NCBI GenBank assembly: GCA_017506865.1
Contig: JAFCMP010000085.1
Location: 240,820-304,819 of the forward strand
Source: Tribonema minus
Lineage: Eukaryota > Sar > Xanthophyceae > Tribonematales > Tribonemataceae
Direction of reading: 5' to 3'
Length of the DNA stretch: 64,000 nucleotides
Of the stretch, positions 11,199-64,000 are shown in pieces; the stretch's first letter is position 1, and each line of letters begins with the position of its first letter. A model generated the notes under the pieces. The model was given only the letters and a program-made list of their open reading frames with translations, was not told where the DNA came from and ran no database searches. The position numbers and the translations under genes are program-made.

Positions 11199-11829
11199 GA
11201 TGGTCCGGCAGTACAGCAGCAGCAGCAGCAGCAACCCCCAACAGCGGGGCCTGCTTCGGCAATGGTGATTTTGAGGAGAGTCATAGCGATTGATCGCCTG
11301 GCCGATCAATCATCGATGCAGTTCTGAGCTTCAAACCTGCTACGCAGTATCAGGGGCTAGTCGAGCACTTGCAGGACATGATGCGCTGACGTTCATAATG
11401 CCACCAGCCATTGCGCGCACAAGCCTAAGCCGAAGCTTGAATTTGGTGACTCACCGCCTGGGGGGTTGAACTGCAGGCTGAGAAAGACGCGGCTGCTTGG
11501 CACCGATGATGTCGTACGCAGCACTTTGGAAGCGGTGCAGATGTGTATCATGCCGACAGCATGGACTTCGATGAAGCAAGTGCGCCGCTGCGCTTAAGGG
11601 AACGGCTATTGTGTGGGGCGCGTCACGTTTGCCAGTCGCGCAGACTGCAGCTGCAGTGAGGTGGTGTGTTGGTGCGCTAAAATTTCAAGTTAATGAACGG
11701 GTGCTAGTTGGCTCGTTCTAAATGCACCACAGCGATGATGTCGGGAAACACTAGGGTGTGCAGCAGTAGACGCGCGGTGTCGGATGCGCGGGGTGAGCCT
11801 CGGAGGGTACATGCGCCAGCGCTGCCGGC

Positions 11830-12280
11830 GGTGTGGCACAGCCATCATGGTGCACCGTACTCCCTGCTGCGCTGCGTGGCCACGCCGGCCAATGGCTGCA
11901 TTTCGACACCATCGCCTGCCAGTGCTTACTGACAGCCACCGCCGCATTCCGAGGCATGCGGGTTGCCCCTTTGACAAGGACGCATGCGACACGGCCGCCG
12001 TGGCGGGGAGGTCGGACATCCTGCGGTGGCTGCATTCGCACGGTCGCCCCCGGCACGGGGCTCGGTGTGCCACAGCACAGTGGCACAGTCCAAGAGGGTC
12101 AACCGGAAGTGCTGTGGTGGGCGCGCGCCAACGGCTGCCTGCGGGAGGGAGGGCAACAATTGACAACTTTCGGTGGCCCATGGGCCATGTGCCTGTTCCT
12201 GCAGCGCCCGATGAACGTGCTCTTGACACTGGAGGGGGTGTTGACGAATGGCTGCCCGTGGCGCACCCGGTGTAGGGCGC
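11830..12280 (+). pseudogene. Second decayed ankyrin-repeat gene, plus strand
   Basis: Units in three frames: HFDTIACQCLLTATAAF, AGCPFDKDACDTAAVAGRS followed by DILRWLHSHG, EGQPEVLWWARANGCLREG and GVLTNGCPWRTR. Same ankyrin style as 6.5-7.2 kb. It lies just upstream of the SCCPDH-like gene, in the opposite orientation. Confidence 0.55.
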
Positions 12281-13427
12281 GGTGTGTGCAACTGCAACGC
12301 GAGATTAGGGAGGCTCAGGCTTCACGCACTGCGCGGCACAGACAGCTCATCGGTGCTTCCAGTTTCCAAAAATACTTGTTGCACAGTGAAGCACCACTTC
12401 CAGCTCGCGCATGCAAGGCTCTGTGGGACACCAGTCTGACAGGCGTATTTCGACATCTTGTACCTAAACGTGGATTGCAACACCTGGTCCGCATTGTCAC
12501 AAAGTGCAGCAGGTGTGCTCATGATTGCAATGCCTTGTCAGCATGGTCGTGAAGATGCTCATGGGATCGACGGCACAGTCTGATTTGTGCTTTCTCACTG
12601 ATGCACTCAGGCATTGCGCTTGCCTCACCGGTACCACGACTGCTTGCGCACCGAGGGGCCCTTACAATGCTGGAGCAGAGGAATGCCGGCCATGCTTGCT
12701 TGCATGCGTGCATGCTTGGTCGGACCTGCTTTGTTAAAGTGCAGCATGGGTTTGGCACTATGCCACCATACACGCATGTAGGTAGGTAAGTTATACTGTA
12801 TGCAGACTCTGTTAGGAGCACCGTGACCATGGTACCATTGTCAACAAGCCTGCAGAACAACACTTGAGCAGGAACAAGGCCTGAGGCTGAGCTCATTGGG
12901 TAAGGATGCCCTTCGCAGTTTCAAATGTTGAACATGTATGCATATGTTGTACGTCGATACTGCATGCTGTTGCTGATCTGTGACAGTATCTTCTTCCTGC
13001 TGGACAAGCTGTTTACACTGACAAAGCGACTTGAATTGGAGAAGTCAGGGGCTGCTGCATCAGGTGGGCACATGGCAGCAGTTGCTTGCCAAGAGAGTGT
13101 TCTATACGCAAGCATTCGCAGTTTATGACCAAGGCAGGAAGGAACGTGCAACAACGGGCACAAAAGCGGTGTTTATTACAGCAGTGCCAGTTGCTGCGCC
13201 GGCGCAGTTGCGCTGTCATGTGCCATTGCAAAAGTCGTAATGACATGATGCGAGCAATTCTGACATGCAAGGTTTGTATTGCATCATGGCACCATGATGC
13301 ATGCGCGGCTGATCAGCAGCAGCGCTCATCTGCCCGTCGTTGCCACAGAAACGGTGTGACTTCACCATGGTGTGTGAGGGAGGGTTGCATGTTAGGCACT
13401 GGCCTGGTTTCAGGCAGTGTGGCCGTT

Positions 13428-13632
13428 GAGAGCGGATGCCTTTTGGAACAGTTAGGAGCGCCCCTGTCTAAACATGTATACATATATGCATATGCCTGCC
13501 TAATCACACTGCAGCACTAAGCCCTTGCTGAGAGCGGATGCCTTTTGGAACTGTTAGGAGCGCCCCTGTCTAAACATGTATACATATATGCATATGCCTG
13601 CCTAATCACACTGCAGCACTAAGCCCTTGCTG
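13428..13632. repeat. 102-bp direct tandem repeat
   Basis: Two near-identical units starting at 13428 and 13530, intergenic. Confidence 0.9.
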
Positions 13633-14254
13633 CCAAGCTCCGCAGGATCTTCAACTGCCTCTGGGCAGTGTGTCTTGTGATACACAAATCGAGCCCAATC
13701 TGCAGAAATGAAAGCGTACTCGAGGCACTGCAAGACACATTGTGCAACAGGCATAGGCGGAGCAGGGGTATGCTTCAGTACCATGCACGTCAGATGTGCA
13801 TTGGCAGACACTCGCGTTTCAGGCATTGCTGGCCGCCACATTCAAGTCGCATCCACCGGCATGGGAACCATGGCCTTTCCAACTTCAAGGAGTTGGTTAA
13901 CAGCCCATGATACGGTTATTGTGATCATCAGAAACCATATTTTACACCATTCGCAGCAGCAAGGCTCGATCAATACTATAGTAATAGCATCTTCTAACTA
14001 GTTTTTCAATACAACAACAATACACCCAACGAGCTTTCTGATGCCGTGTCACCTTTTGATGTTAGCGTGGTTCTATGTATGCCGTTGTCATCTGTCAACA
14101 TGTGGGCATGAGTTTCACAAGGTTTGTTTGACAACTTCCGACTGCAAAATATCACGGCGTCTGCTTAACGTGTCCGCTTGAGCATGGCGCTGCAACGGCA
14201 CCAGTGAGCATTTGCTGCTCGACTTGCAATCCGCTTCGAAATCATGCAAACATC

Positions 14255-14360
14255 ATGACCAGATTTTGCTTTTGCAGCCTCAAATATCATCGGAGTGGCG
14301 TACACAATGACCAGATTTTGCTTTTGCAGCCTCAAATATCATCGGAGTGGCGTACACAAT
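14255..14360. repeat. 52-bp direct tandem repeat
   Basis: Two identical units, intergenic, below the METTL24-like gene. Confidence 0.85.
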
Positions 14361-14841
14361 GCTGTTTGCCGAAAGTTTTGCTATTTGGGGGAAGGAGAGG
14401 GCAAGGAAGGGGGGGGGGGGGAGATGGTTTGTCATCTTCAGGGGTGGAAGTACCAGCAAACTCGTTGTGCATATGAGTCCGAGAAGCGGCCATCTGTATG
14501 GCACGTGGAGCCGCACCAACAAACGCATGTACACACGTGTAGTGGAGATTCCTTCAGCAAATTGTCCGCCGCCGCCAGCAAATCGGCACTGCTATTGAGA
14601 CAGCGATGCAGTTGTCGAGGGCTCTTGAGACCGATCTTCAATCTTTACAGACAGTTGTCCCCTCGCATGCAAGAGCCATCGCCAACGAATGCTTGGTGCC
14701 CCTACACGCAAGAGCCATCGCCGATGAATGCTTGGTGCCCCTGCTTCTCTTCTACAGTAAATGGACTTGTAGGTCTCGCTACAGTGTGCATGAAGTTGCA
14801 CCAGCTTTGACAGTGCAACACAATTCTGGCCGAGCTCTCAC

Positions 14842-15258
14842 CTTCCAACCGCCGCACCCCCAGTGATTCCTCTCCTTGTGGAAGATGCGCATGCCCGCTG
14901 CGTCGGCGGCCTCGAAGAACGCCGCGGCGTCGCCGAGCCGCCGCCTGTTGTACAGGTGCATCTCTACCTGCAGCTGCCCAATCTTCAAGTGGCCTTCGCG
15001 CATGGGCGCGAACACTTGCTCGCCGAGCGTGTCCCATTCGCAGCCCTCGCAGTCGATCTTGAAGATGTCTATCGTGCGGCCTGTGTGCCCGAGCTCTTCC
15101 ATCATGTGCTGCAGCGTTCTCAGCGGACCGTTCTTGAGTACCTCCCCGCCGTCGCTCTGCGCCTTGGACCCCAGCCCCATCAGGTGGAAGCGGTAGCCAT
15201 GCGCGGCGCTCGCGGCGCCCAAGGCTTCCACATCGACTGTGGGGTCGAAAACATGCAC
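14842..15258 (-). CDS. METTL24-like exon 3 (catalytic core)
   Basis: 139 codons, phase 0 to 0. Contains VHVFDPTVDVEALG, FKIDCEGCEWDTLGEQVF, GQLQVEMHLYNRRRL and MRIFHKERNHWGCGGWK. Donor AAG|GTGAGA. Confidence 0.9.
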
Positions 15259-16824
15259 CTGCATTCCAAGCCAAGAATAAATGCACACAATGTCATGCAG
15301 TGTGGCATGCGGCTGTGTCAGTGCACTGTGGGTGCTTGGCGGTAATGGGTGCGCCATGATGACGAGCGTGGGGTGCACCATGATCCAAAGCGTACGTCCA
15401 TCTCACAACGGTACAACGGTGCAAGCCGCCTGTCCTGATGATGGCCCCATACATGTATGCATGCGCAGCGCGGTATGTACAGTCACCTTATACAGCCCCT
15501 CCCCCCCCCCCCCCGTCTCACACCTGCACTCACGTTGCACGCACATTACTATGCTCAGGCTGACTTGCAGTACATACCTCGCAATTTGGCGCCATAATTT
15601 GGAGACCCAGCTCGAACCCGTCCTGCATGTTGCTGCCAATGCTGTACACAAGACAGTCTGGCCGCTCTCTCAGGAGCTCCACTCCACAGACAAACTTCGG
15701 CCCATCCCCATAGTAACTGGCATGCATGCAAACACGAGGACAACCACATAAAGTACTTCTAGATCAATTTCAAGGCATCGACGTTGATCAGCAAACGCTC
15801 GTGTGTGAGTGTCGAACGCGAGGAAGCGTTGACATCCTTATTTTGAGGTTTTGGCAGCTCTGAGCAAGTACCACACTGTTTTCTGAGCAAGTACCACACT
15901 GTTCTCCATGCCGAAACGCCACATTATTGATTTTGGCACCAACTGCTTCAGCGGGCTGGCTTGTGTCACGCTGTTTTTTATGCAGAAGCACCACATTGCT
16001 GATTTTGACACCTACCGCATCAGTGCGCTGATTTCAAGTTGTGCGCCGCTGCAGCATGCAGCGTGTCAACGTGCGCACACCAAATGCGGCCCGATGTCAG
16101 GTGGCACCAGCCGCTTCTGCGGCAGCTTCATCGATAGCACTTCCTTTCCAGGCGACGCTAATAGAGAGCGCCTATAGTGGCCTTCATGGCGGGTTCACTA
16201 GTCGCATAAAGGCCTGGCCAACCCACAACGCGCCATAGCGTTTGTGTCGCTGCTACACAGCTTTGACAAAGTCAGCTCTTGAACTGCCATGCATTGTCGC
16301 GATTTGACTTAAAGGTGCTGCGGCACCTGTGCAAAGCCTGCCTGCACTTCAACTTGCACTGCCTTTTCCGTACTGCAGCATTCTGAATCAAACAATATCC
16401 AAGGGTGCTGTATATCGTCGTATTTGTACTGGGCTTTCATCGCATGCCTACAAGAAAGTACTCACTGCTCGCCCAGTCTTGTTTCTGCTTCGCAGGTAGT
16501 TTCGGGTTCCCAGTAATCCCACCCCATTGTTGCACCCCCCTTGGGTTTCCCCATCATTTCGGACGCGTCGAAGGCTTTTGTCGCCTTGACTCGCTCGCAG
16601 GCAGCATGCCGCCACCGATCAATGTATGTGCCGTAGTGCGCCGCGCAGTGGGCCGCCTCCTTCGTGGTCTCCCTGGCGTCGCTCAGAATGACAGGCTTAC
16701 TGTCACGAAGAAACAGCGCCGACTCCGCAGTGTCGCTGTCCCGGCTTTCCCTTCGCAGAAGGAGGATAAGCAGCACTAGGATCACCCCTGCTTGCAGAAC
16801 CAGCAACACACGTTGGCTCTGCAT
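14842..16824 (-). CDS. Membrane-anchored methyltransferase, METTL24 / FkbM-like family (3' end not found)
   Basis: Three exons in phase: 16824-16466, 15716-15578 and 15258-14842. ATG at 16824 is chosen because QRVLLVLQAGVILVLLILLL follows at once: a signal anchor expected to place the enzyme in the secretory pathway with a lumenal catalytic domain. The SAM-binding core is visible as VYSIGSNMQDGFE (motif I) and VHVFDPTVD (acidic end of strand 2), followed by IDIFKIDCEGCEWDTL, the DxEGxE motif of the Methyltransf_21-type families, and QLQVEMHLYN. The usual last strand after HWGCGGWK is missing, so a short final exon probably lies below 14842. If the intron is retained, translation stops near 14779. 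Substrate unknown; sugar or protein O-methylation would be typical of the wider family. Confidence 0.85.
15578..15716 (-). CDS. METTL24-like exon 2 (SAM motif I)
   Basis: 139 bp, phase 2 to 0. Reads YYGDGPKFVCGVELLRE and CLVYSIGSNMQDGFELGL, with donor GAG|GTATGT. SIGSN is the glycine-type SAM-binding loop. Confidence 0.88.
16466..16824 (-). CDS. METTL24-like exon 1 (signal anchor)
   Basis: Starts at ATG 16824 and ends phase 2 at GAGCA|GTGAGT. Carries the transmembrane anchor within residues 4-25, then a Cys-containing stem (KEAAHCAAHYGTYIDRW) and a second conserved-looking part (MGWDYWEPETTCE). Confidence 0.83.
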
Positions 16825-18005
16825 GTTGGGTACGACATTCGACGACCACGCCAAAGGGCCCTATTGCTTTCTCACAGTGGCTTCTTCAACTTTTTCTCTT
16901 TTACAACAGGAAACTTCAAGTTGAAGCTTTTACTTGAAGTGTAGGGTGAATATTCCCATACAGGTGTAGCACGTGTGCTCTTTGTATCTTTAGAGTTCGC
17001 CGCCAAGACTTACCAATCTCTCATTCCAAATACCACCGTGCAGCACGGATTTTGCACGGCCGGTAGAGTGCCGTTGATGTCAGCAATACGCATCAAAGGC
17101 TCAGCGCCATTGTTTGCAGTGTTTGTGGCTTCGCTGTCACGCGGCTGAACCGAGCGTTCAGTTTGGCTGAGCGCAGGCTTCAATGCGCCACTTTGGGGAC
17201 GGTTGCGGTGCGAAATATGGTGGAGAGGGGGCGGGGGGCTAATAGATGGATTGCATCTCAGAACTAATGTATTTAGACTAAATAAAGTTGTTCCATGTCA
17301 GTCGAATTCAGGTGCAATGCTCAGTTGTGTGTCGTGTATGGCGCTGCCTACACGCGCTCCTACTTGAGCTTTTCATGTGCCTGCGCCCCTCTCACACATG
17401 TTGCGAAAGAAGGTGATCTCGTCGCTGGTGTGGTGAGATGCATGATGGCGATGTTTCGAAAGTCGCAAGCGCACACATTCTGCAGCATCCGCGCCTCCCG
17501 ACCGCCTCAGTTTGTGATCGTGGCAGCAGAATGGACACAAGGCCAGCATACACCCAAAACAACACACTTCACACAGCCAGCAAACGTCGGCAATGCAATG
17601 CAGGGCAGCGACAATGAGGACAGAAAGTAAACCATGTGCAGGCATTCGTTCTCTGGAATGTACGCGCTGGGGACCAGACACACAGAGGCAAGACGCACTC
17701 ACTGGACAAAAACACCAACTGGAAAGATGGGAGGGATGAATGCATTTAGAGAGCTGAGCGCTGGCGCCTCAAGAGGCGGCAGCAGCGTCCAGCTCCCAGG
17801 GATGCAAGTAATCACGAGCTGCCCCGTGTGGTTGCAAAGCGCCTGACCCTGTGTCAGCCGAATGGGCTTTGCCACAGACCTTCCAGTGTCGGCCGGTGTC
17901 AGCGAACTCCAGCTACTTTGAATCACCAACAAAGAACGAGGAACATGGCCCCTGCAGCAGTCCATGATGCGTGGCCGCCATAGTGGATGGGAACTATCAT
18001 GGTGG
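16825..18005. other. Intergenic, between VPS13-like stop and METTL24-like start
   Basis: About 1.2 kb with no supported gene. It must hold the 3' UTR of the VPS13-like gene and the promoter of the methyltransferase. I see no clear TATA box or poly(A) signal. Confidence 0.5.

Positions 18006-64000
<45,995 letters not shown>

Larger units (their letters stand above)
12281..14841. other. Intergenic, between METTL24-like and SCCPDH-like genes
   Basis: Should contain the missing last METTL24-like exon, which I could not identify. Holds two short direct repeats (13428-13632 and 14255-14360) and otherwise no supported feature. A minus-strand Ser-rich frame at 12921-13100 is open but unrecognisable. 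Confidence 0.5.

Noticed and set aside
11199..11309. Upstream extension of the SCCPDH-like protein with a poly-Leu stretch
   Set aside because: It lacks an ATG; the Leu run is a (CTG)7 repeat, and ATG 11198 fits the family N-terminus.
12921..13163. Ser-rich minus-strand frame as last methyltransferase exon or separate small gene
   Set aside because: No family similarity, no fitting acceptor, and it lies nearly 1.7 kb beyond the last known exon.
16824..16854. Upstream non-ATG start (TTG) for the methyltransferase
   Set aside because: A nuclear gene should start at ATG; ATG 16824 directly precedes the signal anchor.

Overview
The window looks like nuclear DNA of a GC-rich unicellular eukaryote. 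Coding is split into many short exons with GT-AG (and some GC-AG) introns, and TTAGGG-type telomeric motifs are scattered inside introns. Predicted proteins are rich in Ala, Arg and Gly. A GC-rich microalga such as a haptophyte fits, but this is inferred from style and no marker gene was seen.

Layout (all confident genes are on the minus strand, read right to left). (1) 64000 to 18006: the 3' portion of one giant VPS13-family lipid-transfer gene. I could place 39 exons coding for about 2,340 residues, and the reading phase agrees at every junction. In order they give VAB (SHR-BD) repeats, a PH domain split by a long insertion, the APT1-like and ATG_C-like regions, a C-terminal PH domain and a TGA stop at 18006. 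The chorein N-terminus lies beyond 64000. (2) 16824 to about 14842: a membrane-anchored methyltransferase of the METTL24 / FkbM-like type, three exons found, last exon not found. (3) 11198 to 8243: a complete four-exon saccharopine-dehydrogenase-like oxidoreductase (SCCPDH family, 417 residues). (4) 5405 to 1672: four exons of a gene with a Lys-rich linker and a C2 domain, both ends missing. Between these lie decayed ankyrin-repeat genes (about 6.5-7.2 kb and 11.8-12.3 kb, plus strand) and a frameshifted unknown ORF (5.75-6.2 kb, minus).

The feature that dominates the window is not a gene. Almost every exon of the VPS13-like and C2 genes is flanked, on one or both sides, by tandem partial copies of its own edge: the last or first 30-90 bp of the exon with the adjoining splice site and intron, repeated 2 to 6 times at 85-270 bp spacing, most often 120-200 bp. 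Introns here are therefore largely made of fossil exon edges, many with intact GT, GC or AG splice sites. Other oddities are nearly pure C polypyrimidine tracts up to about 30 nt, sense-strand TTAGGG repeats just downstream of donors, a recurring TTGAAGT word, a two-copy SINE-like element with target-site duplications, AT-rich islands inside the largest introns, and a 90-nt intronic hairpin.

The genes share no obvious pathway. VPS13 (bulk lipid transfer at membrane contacts) and the C2 protein (membrane binding) both act at membranes, and the SCCPDH-like enzyme family is often lipid-droplet associated, but nothing in the sequence shows co-regulation.
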